NCBI GenBank assembly: GCA_963928645.1
Contig: CAWVGT010000081.1
Coordinates: 1-7,507, forward strand
DNA from: Fimadaptatus sp963928645
Lineage (GTDB): Bacteria > Bacillota > Clostridia > Christensenellales > Aristaeellaceae
DNA: 7,507 nt
Reading direction: 5' to 3'
Under the pieces are notes generated by a model, which did not search any database, had not been told where the DNA came from, and was given only the letters and a program-made list of their open reading frames with translations. This document shows positions 1 through 5,589 of this stretch, piece after piece; positions within the stretch are counted from its first letter, which is position 1; the number at the start of each line of letters is the position of its first letter. The translations under genes were made by a program, and so were the position numbers.

Positions 1-159
1 CGATAGCCGGCGCGCCGTCGACCCGGGGCGATGAAATGCTGAGCAAAACAAGAGTCAAACCTAAGCGCTGCTCGTACCCACAAAGCGGCAATATCGCGCT
101 CTAAGCGGTGCTAGACGTGCTGCCGGCGGCCTGATCTGAACGCACAGCGCCATACAGTG

Positions 160-200
160 AATCCCCCGCCATCCGGCAGCGCGTCGGGCGGCGGGGGATT
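160..200 (+). terminator. Strong GC-rich hairpin, possible terminator
   Basis: AATCCCCCGCC (160-170) and GGCGGGGGATT (190-200) form a perfect 11-bp stem around a 19-nt loop. On the plus strand the stem is followed by T-rich sequence (TTTCGGTTTGTT), which is terminator-like but not a continuous T run. No upstream plus-strand gene is visible, so it could end a gene outside the window or be a structured part of the repeat region. Confidence 0.35.
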
Positions 201-346
201 TCGGTTTGTTGGAAAATACGCGAGTGAACCTTATGCTCTGCCTGTACGACGTGCGGATGCGCTGTCTCATCGAAGTGATACGCAGAATCGGCATGTCAGC
301 GCCTCGGGCCGATGCAGTGCAAATCGGAATCACATTCAAACCCAAG

Positions 347-431
347 CGCCGCCGTTCCCACAAAGCGGCGATGTATCAGCAGTCGGAACTGCTGCGCCGC
401 GGAACGGAAACAGCGCATACTCTGGCGCTGT
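347..431. other. Run of three consecutive perfect hairpins
   Basis: Three inverted repeats lie one after another. CGCCGC (347-352) pairs with GCGGCG (365-370). CAGCAGT (377-383) pairs with ACTGCTG (388-394) over a four-base CGGA loop. ACAGCGC (410-416) pairs with GCGCTGT (425-431). The first recurs in the other copy of array A with a T-G wobble and five pairs retained. This could be a small structured RNA or simply repeat-derived structure. No promoter was recognised. Confidence 0.35.
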
Positions 432-482
432 CGTATGCCGCGTATTGCAGTGCTGAACCAGACGCATATCCCCGATTGCGGC

Positions 483-513
483 ACCGCGCCCCCCTGTGGC
501 AACCCGGCGCGGT
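483..513 (-). terminator. Hairpin directly after the spoIID stop codon
   Basis: ACCGCGCC (483-490) and GGCGCGGT (506-513) form a perfect 8-bp stem with a 15-nt loop. On the minus strand it starts at the base after the TGA stop of spoIID. It lacks a following T run, so it may be a U-less terminator or an mRNA 3' end stabiliser. The position argues for a role in ending the spoIID transcript. Confidence 0.45.
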
Positions 514-1656
514 TCACCGCTGATTGAGCCGGGTCAATGCCACGCCGGTATAGTAATGCTTGAGTATCTGCTCAAAGTCGCAACCTTCGCGCGCCATGGC
601 GTCGGCGCCGTTCTGGCTCATGCCCACGCCGTGCCCAAAGCCGCGCACGTCGAATATCACGCCGCCTTCGTCGTCAAACGCGATATCGAAACACTGCGAG
701 CGCAGCGAAAACGCCTTGCGCGCCTGCCGCCCGCTCAGCGCGCCGTCGCCTATGCGCAGCACCGCGACCTGGCCCGCGTCGGTCAGCGCCTCTATGCACA
801 CCTGCTCTACCAGCGGCGCGTCGGCATCCAGCGCGCAGCCCAGCTCGGCCGCCCGCGCCCGGAAATCCGACTGGCTGAACTCGCGCGTCGAGTAGTAGCC
901 CGAATACTGCTCCTCGCCCGGGCTGTCCACGCCGCGCAGATAGGGCAACGCCTCCGAATATACGTTCTCGACGTCCTCGGTATGGCCGCCGCTGGAGGCG
1001 TGGAACAGCGCGTTGATCGGCGCGCCGTCGTATGTGAGTATCAGGCCGCGGGTCTGCTCGACCGCCCGGCGCACGCGTGCCTCGGCCTCGTCGGCGCGTT
1101 CGCCCCAGCCCCGGCGGAGCTCGTCGGGGGTGTGAAACGCCTGACAGTGGCCCGAGTCGGCGCATATGTCCGCACCGCCGCGCCCGCAGCCGCCCTGCGT
1201 CAGCTTGAGCAGCGCGTACGTGCGCGCCGCGACCGCCTGGGCCTTGAGCGCCTCCGGCTCGCGCAGCGCGGGCATCTCGCTGGCGGTCACGCAGTATATG
1301 TATTCCTCGAACTCCATGTCGAGCGTGCGCCCGGTCGCGTCGTCGTATACGCGTATGCGCTCGGGCGCGCACAGCTGGGTCGAGTCGGTCGCCAGCGGCG
1401 CGCGCGCATCGGGCCAGCCGGACGCCTCGGGCTGAGCCAGCTCGCCGGGCGCTTCATAGGGCACGAACAGCGCCGCGCCGTCTGCCGGCTCGCTTGCCGA
1501 CGCGGCGGCCTGGGCCGGTGCGGCGCCGCGGCTGAGCGTGACGTCGATCGCATCGGACGACTCGCCACCCCGCCCGATTAGGCATATCAGCGCCAACAGC
1601 GCCAGTGCCGCCGCCAATATCGGCCACAGCGGCCGCCGCCTGACCTTGATTCGCAT
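514..1656 (-). CDS. spoIID: Stage II sporulation protein D, septal peptidoglycan lytic transglycosylase
   Basis: SpoIID is the membrane-anchored lytic transglycosylase that works with SpoIIM and SpoIIP to thin septal peptidoglycan during forespore engulfment. The 380-residue product has a basic N-terminus, one membrane segment (about 10-28), and an Ala/Pro/Glu-rich linker to about residue 95. The SpoIID/LytB domain follows: EEYIYCVTASEMPA carries the catalytic Glu127, followed by EALKAQAVAARTYAL. Cys165 and His170-Cys171 match the zinc-site region known in SpoIID. SSGGHTED (221-228) and GFGHGVGMSQNGA (339-351) are further signatures. It is slightly longer than B. subtilis SpoIID (about 343 aa), mainly in the linker. 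The start at 1656 lies 9 nt after GGAGG (1666-1670); ATGs at 1662 and 1665 are also in frame but too close to it. Its place downstream of murA matches Bacillus, but here over 1 kb of repeats intervenes and no spoIIQ follows in the 513 bases left. Confidence 0.95.
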   Translation of the reverse strand: MRIKVRRRPLWPILAAALALLALICLIGRGGESSDAIDVTLSRGAAPAQAAASASEPADGAALFVPYEAPGELAQPEASGWPDARAPLATDSTQLCAPERIRVYDDATGRTLDMEFEEYIYCVTASEMPALREPEALKAQAVAARTYALLKLTQGGCGRGGADICADSGHCQAFHTPDELRRGWGERADEAEARVRRAVEQTRGLILTYDGAPINALFHASSGGHTEDVENVYSEALPYLRGVDSPGEEQYSGYYSTREFSQSDFRARAAELGCALDADAPLVEQVCIEALTDAGQVAVLRIGDGALSGRQARKAFSLRSQCFDIAFDDEGGVIFDVRGFGHGVGMSQNGADAMAREGCDFEQILKHYYTGVALTRLNQR

Positions 1657-1679
1657 ATTCATCATCCTCCGCTCTGAAA

Positions 1680-1707
1680 AGCATATGCGCATCTGCGCAA
1701 ATAATGC
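1680..1707 (-). promoter_or_regulatory. Possible sigma-E-like promoter of spoIID
   Basis: Reading the minus strand, GCATTATT (1700-1707) and CATATGCT (1680-1687) are separated by 12 nt and lie just upstream of the spoIID ribosome-binding site. They loosely resemble the mother-cell sigma-E pattern (about CATATT, 13-15 nt, CATACAnT). The spacing is one short and both boxes have mismatches. In B. subtilis spoIID is sigma-E controlled, which makes the place sensible, but the sequence match is weak. Confidence 0.25.
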
Positions 1708-1893
1708 CTGTGTTGAGCGTAAAAAAGCGTGATTCTGAGGGACGCGCGGGGTGCGCGCGGCGAGCGGGGCAGGGCGGCAGCGTCAGCCGCATATCGCCGC
1801 AGCAGCGCGCTGCGCCCGCTCGCTGCCCCGGAGCCGCGCCCATCATGGCGCATGCGCAAGGCTAAAGCTTCGCGATCGCGCACGCCAATGACC
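1708..1893. other. GC-rich intergenic segment with a large imperfect hairpin
   Basis: No coding region is supported. CGGGGCAG (1765-1772) is complementary to CTGCCCCG (1823-1830), and inside it GCAGCG (1777-1782) pairs with CGCTGC (1808-1813), giving a 66-nt interrupted stem-loop. An A6 tract at 1722-1727 (T6 on the minus strand) is not directly preceded by a stem, so it is not a standard terminator. The segment lies between the 208-bp repeat array and the spoIID upstream region. Confidence 0.35.
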
Positions 1894-1949
1894 GCGGCAC
1901 ACTTGCCTGTGCCATACAGCGCGCTCTGCCTATTGACACAGTATGCCGC
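1894..1949. other. Stem-loop at the head of array B unit 1
   Basis: GCGGCA (1894-1899) pairs with TGCCGC (1944-1949), followed by A1901-T1942 and C1902-G1941. After a 5-nt bulge, TGTG (1908-1911) pairs with CACA (1937-1940), and CA (1913-1914) with TG (1934-1935). Two C-A mismatches interrupt it. The right arm contains the conserved TTGACA core, as in units 2 and 3. Confidence 0.45.
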
Positions 1950-2092
1950 ACAAGGTCGGCTCGACCGAATGTACAATGACGGCGGACAGAACATGCAATG
2001 TCAAGCGGAATTCTGCTTGTGTAAGGCTGGTTTTGAGATATGGCCAATGTAATGCCGCAAAAGTTGTTTGGGGTAAAACCGGTTGCCCAGAC

Positions 2093-2156
2093 GTCGGGGT
2101 TTGGCAACGGCTCGAGTGCACATACCAGTGCACTCAGACCGTTGACAAAGCCCTGC
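2093..2156. other. 64-nt stem-loop at the head of array B unit 2
   Basis: A continuous-register hairpin runs from 2093 to 2156. The apical stem GAGTGCAC (2114-2121) / GTGCACTC (2128-2135) is perfect around the loop ATACCA. Below it come CGG (2108-2110) / CCG (2139-2141), then CAA/TTG (2105-2107 / 2142-2144). GTTT region pairs (2100-2103 with 2146-2149) and GGG (2096-2098) / CCC (2151-2153) complete it. About 21 Watson-Crick pairs form, with single mismatches but no bulge, and the conserved TTGACAAAG is part of the right arm. Confidence 0.6.
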
Positions 2157-2305
2157 CTGCCGGGCAGCGTGCTTACACGGAATGACGTCTTGAAATGATA
2201 TCTGGACGATGTTGCAAAACATGTTTGCCACCAAGCGGGCATACCCAGAAATTTGCATATCATGTCGACTTATATTGCATATTTAAGCCAAGTAAGTAGC
2301 AAGCG

Positions 2306-2364
2306 ATGTGCTTTGTCAATGAAAGTGCACATACCAGCGCACTCAGGCTGTTGACAAAGCACAT
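2306..2364. other. 59-nt stem-loop at the head of array B unit 3
   Basis: ATGTGCTTTGTCAA (2306-2319) and TTGACAAAGCACAT (2351-2364) are a perfect 14-bp inverted repeat. Enclosed by it, AGTGCAC (2324-2330) pairs with GCGCACT (2337-2343) with one A-C mismatch, around the same ATACCA loop as in unit 2. Compared with unit 2, the base pair 2309-2361 is T-A where unit 2 has G-C (2097-2152), a compensatory change. Unit 4 keeps the right arm (2558-2571), but its left arm has three C-A mismatches. Confidence 0.7.
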
Positions 2365-2658
2365 GCCGCCGGATACTGCGAGCTTTTCCAAACTCGATTT
2401 GACTTACATATATTGGATTGAGCAAAACAATGCTGCGACGTTGGATATATGCCTTTTATATGTAGATAAGACTCTGATTAGCGCAACCCGCACAGAGATG
2501 TCCAGTACTGAACAGCCCTGCCAATACAGTGCATGCGCATGCAGCGCACTCAGGCCGTTGACAAAGCACATGCCGCCAGATACTGCGAGCTGCTCCAAAC
2601 TCGATTTGACTTACATATATTGGATTGTTCAAAACAGCGCCGCGACATTGGATATATG
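2335..2658. repeat. Nearly identical 207-bp-spaced pair within array B
   Basis: The segment 2335-2451 recurs at 2542-2658 with about ten substitutions in 117 bases, offset exactly 207 (TTGACAAAGC 2351/2558, GACTTACATA 2401/2608, TTGGATATAT 2441/2648). Similarity resumes at CACAGAG (2491/2698) through the GAACAGC.CTGCCAATAC block, while about 2452-2485 is diverged from its counterpart. This is the youngest duplication in the array. Confidence 0.8.
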
Positions 2659-2799
2659 ATCGCAATGTGCAGAATAGGCGATGGCAATTGCGACCAGCAC
2701 AGAGCCGTCTGGGAGTGAACAGCTCTGCCAATACGAAGCGTGCGCATACAGCGCCCTGTCCACCACGGCGCGGCTGATGCGCACTGAGCGCACAAGCGC

Positions 2800-2825
2800 G
2801 GGAGGCAGCACAGTCGCAGCCTCCC
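2800..2825 (-). terminator. Hairpin just downstream of murA
   Basis: GGGAGGC (2800-2806) and GCCTCCC (2819-2825) form a perfect 7-bp stem with a 12-nt loop, and two further G-C pairs can form inside it across a T-T mismatch. It begins 13 nt after the murA stop on the minus strand. As with the hairpin after spoIID, no T run follows, so it is a candidate terminator without a U tract. Confidence 0.4.
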
Positions 2826-2838
2826 AGACCTCGCGCCG

Positions 2839-4113
2839 CTAGACCCGTGGCAACGCCAGCTCGGCCGTGGGTTCGGTGACTCTGACCGCTATGTCCGCGC
2901 CCATGCTCATGAGCTTGCCGTCCAGATTGTCATAGCCGCGGCGTATGATCTGCGCGCCGTGCAGCCGCGTCGTGCCCGAGGCGCTCACCGCGGCCACAAC
3001 CAGCGCCGCGCCCGCGCGCAGGTCGCACGCCTCCACGCTTGCGCCGCGCAGCTGTGCGCCGTCGATCAGCGCCGTGGGGCCGTCCAGCTCTATGCGCGCG
3101 CCCATGCGGTTGAGTTCGGGCACGTGGCGCATGCGGTTTTCAAACATAGTCTCGGTCAGCTCGCTGTGCGCGTTCACGCCTGCCATCAGCGCCATGAATA
3201 CCGCCTGCAGGTCGGTTGGGAACTCCGGGAACGCGCCGGTGACTATGCTCGTGCCCGAGGTCGCCCTGCCGCGCAGCCAGATCGAGCTCGCGTCCGAGGC
3301 CAGCTGCAGCCCCAGCCGGCGCAGCGCCATCAGCGGCGCGAACAGGTGCGCGGCCTGCGCGCCCAGCACCCGCACCTCGCCGCCCACCGCCGCCGCTGCG
3401 CACAGCAGCGTGCCCGCCTCTATGCGGTCGCCTATGGGCAGGTGCGCCGCGCCGTGCAGCCGCTTTGCGCCGGTGACGCGCAGCGCATACCCGCCCGCGC
3501 CCTCCACCCGCGCGCCCATGTCGCGCAGCATGCGCGCCAGATCCAGTATCTCGGGCTCGCGTGCCGCGTTTTCGATAATGCTCTCGCCCGGCGTCAGCGC
3601 CGCGGCCATCAACAGGTTCTCGGTCGCGCCTACGCTGGGCAGCTTTAGCCGACAGCGCGCCGGGTGCAGCCGTCCCCGCGCGCAGACCACGCCGCCGTCT
3701 ATGCTTATCTCGGCGCCCATCGCCCTGAGCCCGGCCAGGTGTATGTCGATCGGGCGCGCGCCTATGCGGCAGCCGCCCGGCAGCGCCAGGTGCGCCTCGC
3801 CGCAGCGCGCCAGCAGCGGCCCCAGCGCCAGCACCGAGGCGCGCGTGAGCCCCTCTATCGCGCCCGAGCCCTGCACGCGCGGCGCGGCGCACACTATGTC
3901 CAGCGCGCCCGGCGTCGACCTGACCGAGCAGCCCAGGTCGAGCAGCATCTGCGCCATGCGGCCCACGTCTATCAGCTCGGGCGCGTTCAGTATGCGCACG
4001 GGCTCGTCGGTCAGCAGCGCCGCGGCCATCTGCGGCAGCACGGCGTTCTTGGCCCGCGCCACGCGCACCTCGCCCCTGAGCGGCAGGCCGCCCTCAATCT
4101 CCCACAGTTCCAT
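2839..4113 (-). CDS. murA: UDP-N-acetylglucosamine 1-carboxyvinyltransferase
   Basis: MurA transfers enolpyruvate from PEP to UDP-GlcNAc in the cytoplasm, the first committed step of peptidoglycan synthesis and the fosfomycin target. The 424-residue product has the normal family length and almost the E. coli numbering. Lys22 is in RAKNAVLPQ, Arg91 in LTRAS, the fosfomycin-reactive Cys115 in LPGGCRIGARP, and Arg120 closes that motif. Further sites are ENAAREPEI (181-189), Asp229 in GDRIEAG, Asp301 in FPTDLQA, TMFENRMRHVPEL (322-334), and Arg392 in RRGYDNLDGKL. All catalytic residues are present, so it should be active. The start at 4113 is chosen because GGAGG (4120-4124) is 6 nt away and the N-terminus MELWEIEGG fits the family; the ATG at 4119 directly abuts GGAGG. 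It lies 17 nt after the YwmB-like gene, probably in one transcript. A much longer upstream open frame is only chance extension in GC-rich DNA. Confidence 0.97.
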   Translation of the reverse strand: MELWEIEGGLPLRGEVRVARAKNAVLPQMAAALLTDEPVRILNAPELIDVGRMAQMLLDLGCSVRSTPGALDIVCAAPRVQGSGAIEGLTRASVLALGPLLARCGEAHLALPGGCRIGARPIDIHLAGLRAMGAEISIDGGVVCARGRLHPARCRLKLPSVGATENLLMAAALTPGESIIENAAREPEILDLARMLRDMGARVEGAGGYALRVTGAKRLHGAAHLPIGDRIEAGTLLCAAAAVGGEVRVLGAQAAHLFAPLMALRRLGLQLASDASSIWLRGRATSGTSIVTGAFPEFPTDLQAVFMALMAGVNAHSELTETMFENRMRHVPELNRMGARIELDGPTALIDGAQLRGASVEACDLRAGAALVVAAVSASGTTRLHGAQIIRRGYDNLDGKLMSMGADIAVRVTEPTAELALPRV

Positions 4114-4130
4114 ACGCATCCTCCGCTCCG

Positions 4131-4760
4131 TCAATAGTCGATAGGCAGATAGCCGTCCGCGAGCATGTATGTGAGCACGGCTCCGGCGCGCACGGCGGCG
4201 TGGTAGCGCGCGCCGCGCGCCGAGGCGCAGTTTGCGCCGACGTAGCTCGTGCGCGACTCGTCGGCACACGCCGCGAGCAGTCGTCGCGGCGCGTCGCTCA
4301 GCGTCGCGCCCAGGTCGCGCCCGGTCGGCAGCGCGGCGCGTCGCTCTACGCGCGTCGCGGCCGTCGCCGTGATCCAGCGATCGGCGCGCACCGCCGCGCC
4401 CAGCGCGCTCCGCAGCCGCAGCTCGCTCAGCGCGCAGCCCCACGCGCTGTTCGCGCTCGCGTAGCCGTATGTCGCGCCGTCGCTGCCGCGCTGCAGCTCG
4501 ACGCCCGCCGGCAGCGCGCGGCTCGCCCGTGCCAGCGCCGCGTCCGACAGCGCGCCGCCGTATACCAGCACGTGGTAGCGCGCCGGCGCGGCGCCGTCCA
4601 GCGCGAGCTCCAGCGGCCGGTACAGCGCCGCGCAGCTCAGCGCCAGCATGCACAGCGCGCTGAGCAGCAGCGCCGCCGCCAACAGCGCCGCGCGGCTCGG
4701 GCCGGTCGCCGGCGCACATGCGCCGCGGTCGCCCAGCCCGGCAGTGATTGCTTCCCTCAT
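4131..4760 (-). CDS. Small membrane-anchored protein, YwmB-like by position
   Basis: The 209-residue product starts with about 23 residues of tail, one hydrophobic segment (about 24-46), and then a soluble, presumably extracytoplasmic Ala/Arg-rich domain ending in ADGYLPIDY. I do not recognise a catalytic motif. The gene directly precedes murA with a 17-nt gap, as ywmB precedes murAA and spoIID in Bacillus. Its size, single membrane anchor and C-terminal P-I-x-Y ending suit the YwmB (TATA-box-binding-like fold) family, whose function is not established. The assignment rests mainly on gene order. The start at 4760 is preceded at 5 nt by GGAGG (4766-4770); an upstream in-frame ATG at 4820 has no such site. 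The composition is extremely GC-rich, and the sequence is probably fast-evolving. Confidence 0.75.
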   Translation of the reverse strand: MREAITAGLGDRGACAPATGPSRAALLAAALLLSALCMLALSCAALYRPLELALDGAAPARYHVLVYGGALSDAALARASRALPAGVELQRGSDGATYGYASANSAWGCALSELRLRSALGAAVRADRWITATAATRVERRAALPTGRDLGATLSDAPRRLLAACADESRTSYVGANCASARGARYHAAVRAGAVLTYMLADGYLPIDY

Positions 4761-4876
4761 AAATACCTCCCCGCCGGCGGCCGCCTGTTGGCTTTGCGCG
4801 TGGCCGCGCGACGCGTTCACAGCCTCTATTCTGACCGGAATCGCCGCCGAATAATCGCGCGCGCGGTGGCAGTTTA

Positions 4877-4905
4877 TTGCAAACGCGCGCGCCGCGTGGT
4901 ATAAT
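4877..4905 (+). promoter_or_regulatory. Housekeeping promoter of the tautomerase gene
   Basis: TATAAT (4900-4905) is a perfect -10 box with an extended TGn (TG at 4897-4898). TTGCAA (4877-4882) lies 17 nt upstream as a four-of-six -35 box. The ribosome-binding site GGAGG (4922-4926) and ATG at 4936 follow. An alternating CGCGCGCG tract on each side of the -35 box (4856-4865 and 4884-4891) is self-complementary and might affect binding. Confidence 0.8.
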
Positions 4906-4935
4906 TATCGCAAATTTTCGTGGAGGTGCGCCGAT

Positions 4936-5280
4936 ATGCCGTTTATCAATGTTCACATCAGCAAGTCGCTGGACGCCTCGCAGAAGGCCGAGCTCTACAA
5001 CATGATCGCCTCGCGCATGCCGATACTGCCCACCAAGACCCGCGACAACACGATGATAGAGATCTCCGCGGGCCGCGACATGTACATGGGCGGCGAGCCG
5101 CGCGAGCTGATATTCGTCGACATGCGCGTGTTCAAGCCCTCGCCCGAGGCCGCCAAGCGCGAGTTCATAGCTGCGCTGGCCGCCGAGTTCGAGAGGCTGC
5201 TCGGCATCCCCGCCGGCAATCAGTACTACAACATAATCGAGCTCGACACCTGGGGCGCGCAGGGCCGGCTGCTGACCTGA
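4936..5280 (+). CDS. MIF-related (phenylpyruvate-type) tautomerase family protein
   Basis: This is a 114-residue member of the tautomerase/MIF superfamily, which forms small beta-alpha-beta trimers that use an N-terminal proline as general base. After removal of Met the protein begins Pro-Phe-Ile-Asn-Val, so the catalytic Pro is present. Lys34 in LPTKTRD lies where the family often has an active-site Lys. NTMIEISAGRDMYMGGE (38-54) and the ending ELDTWGAQG (102-110) match bacterial MIF-related proteins, which typically end DNWGWNGS. The natural substrate is unknown; phenylpyruvate is only the test substrate of the family. There is no signal peptide, so it is cytosolic. It has its own promoter and the start is set by GGAGG 9 nt upstream. 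It is divergent from the YwmB-like gene and separated from the fucosidase by 309 bases with another promoter, so it is probably monocistronic. Confidence 0.88.
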   Translation: MPFINVHISKSLDASQKAELYNMIASRMPILPTKTRDNTMIEISAGRDMYMGGEPRELIFVDMRVFKPSPEAAKREFIAALAAEFERLLGIPAGNQYYNIIELDTWGAQGRLLT

Positions 5281-5394
5281 GGCGCAGCCTGCGCGCGGCC
5301 GATGCGCCCGGCGCGTCGACCTGCATATTGTGCGCAGAAGTTCGCTAAAACTCGCCTGAATTTTAAAATATGTATGGCGCTTGGCGGGCGACTG

Positions 5395-5403
5395 TGCTAT
5401 AAT
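5395..5403 (+). promoter_or_regulatory. Extended -10 promoter of the fucosidase gene
   Basis: TGCTATAAT is a consensus extended -10 element. No good -35 hexamer lies 16-18 nt upstream (TGGCGC at 5375), which is tolerable with an extended -10. Transcription would begin at about 5410, leaving a leader of about 180 nt before the ATG at 5590. In the earlier part of the gap (5281-5394) I see only a short GCGCA/TGCGC inverted repeat (5282-5294) and an AT-rich palindrome at about 5359-5369. Confidence 0.7.
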
Positions 5404-5414
5404 AGCGCCATGGC

Positions 5415-5453
5415 ACGCAACGGCGCGGTCGGTATGTCGCCGCGCCGTTGCGT
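5415..5453 (+). other. Perfect 14-bp hairpin at the start of the fucosidase leader
   Basis: ACGCAACGGCGCGG (5415-5428) and CCGCGCCGTTGCGT (5440-5453) are exactly complementary around an 11-nt loop. It begins about five bases after the expected transcription start. Only three T residues follow (5453-5455), so it is not a clear terminator. It may stabilise the 5' end, act as an attenuator, or define a short RNA. Confidence 0.75.
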
Positions 5454-5488
5454 TTATGCCAAATCCGTAACGTTTCGCTGTGCACGGG

Positions 5489-5515
5489 CGCCGCACGGTT
5501 CAGGTTCGTGCGGCG
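5489..5515 (+). other. Second hairpin in the fucosidase leader
   Basis: CGCCGCACG (5489-5497) and CGTGCGGCG (5507-5515) form a perfect 9-bp stem with the loop GTTCAGGTT. It lies 36 nt after the first leader hairpin and 74 nt before the start codon. With the first hairpin it makes a strongly folded 5' untranslated region. I recognise no known riboswitch class in it. Confidence 0.6.
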
Positions 5516-5589
5516 TGCGCGCGGCGCGCGATAGGCGGGCCGCACGACTCAAACCCCACCCCCGACAGACGCAAAAAGGAGATGAGCGC

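Larger units (their letters stand above)
1..431. repeat. Diverged tandem repeat, period about 281 bp (array A)
   Basis: Two copies of one sequence are recognisable, at about 1-152 and 282-420, and the first runs off the left edge. Matching landmarks are GATG at 30 and 311, TCAAAC at 55 and 336, CACAAAGCGGC at 79 and 359, and a GAACG..ACAGCGC segment at about 138 and 402. The offset drifts from 281 to 264, so there have been indels, and the stretch at 153-281 has no clear partner. I see no ribosome-binding site with a plausible reading frame, and the short open frames here resemble no known protein. This covers the 513-base gene-free stretch downstream of spoIID. Confidence 0.55.
1894..2775. 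repeat. Degenerate tandem array of five units, period 207-209 bp (array B)
   Basis: The motif CATACnnCGC/CATGCAGCGC starts at 1913, 2121, 2330, 2538 and 2745, i.e. at intervals of 208, 209, 208 and 207. It is followed in units 1-4 by CTC..(G)TTGACA(A/C)AG at 1933, 2142, 2351 and 2558. The fifth unit is truncated after CATACAGCGCCCTG. The heads are conserved while the tails of units 1 and 2 differ from each other and from units 3 and 4. The array is more AT-rich than the flanking genes and fills most of the spacer between murA and spoIID. The units are too long and too alike for a CRISPR array, and there is no transposase or recognisable gene inside. Open frames crossing it have no ribosome-binding site. 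Confidence 0.8.

Noticed and set aside
496..1581. Plus-strand open frame of 361 codons
   Set aside because: It is the antisense of spoIID, whose minus-strand product has clear family motifs; the plus frame is open only because of the GC-rich codon pattern.
1722..1727. T6 tract (minus strand) as a terminator upstream of spoIID
   Set aside because: The nearest stem is about 17 nt before the T run, too far for an intrinsic terminator.
2351..2379. TTGACA in each repeat as a -35 promoter box
   Set aside because: No acceptable -10 box lies 16-18 nt downstream; the nearest, GATACT, is at 15 nt and is weak, and unit 1 has none.
2306..2659. 117-codon plus frame containing a 69-residue repeat
   Set aside because: The 207-bp period is a multiple of three, but there is no ribosome-binding site. 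Differences between the copies are mixed, several changing amino acids, the second copy ends in a stop, and neighbouring units do not share the frame.
1894..2775. CRISPR array or integron cassette array
   Set aside because: Repeat-to-repeat spacing of about 208 bp with no short unique spacers excludes CRISPR. The head hairpins contain GTTGACA, which does not fit the GTTRRRY attC core, and no cassette genes or integrase are present.
2839..5496. 885-codon minus-strand frame as a larger fusion protein containing MurA
   Set aside because: MurA is complete from 4113 with its own ribosome-binding site; the upstream extension is antisense or out of frame to the YwmB-like and tautomerase genes and is arginine/alanine-rich shadow sequence.
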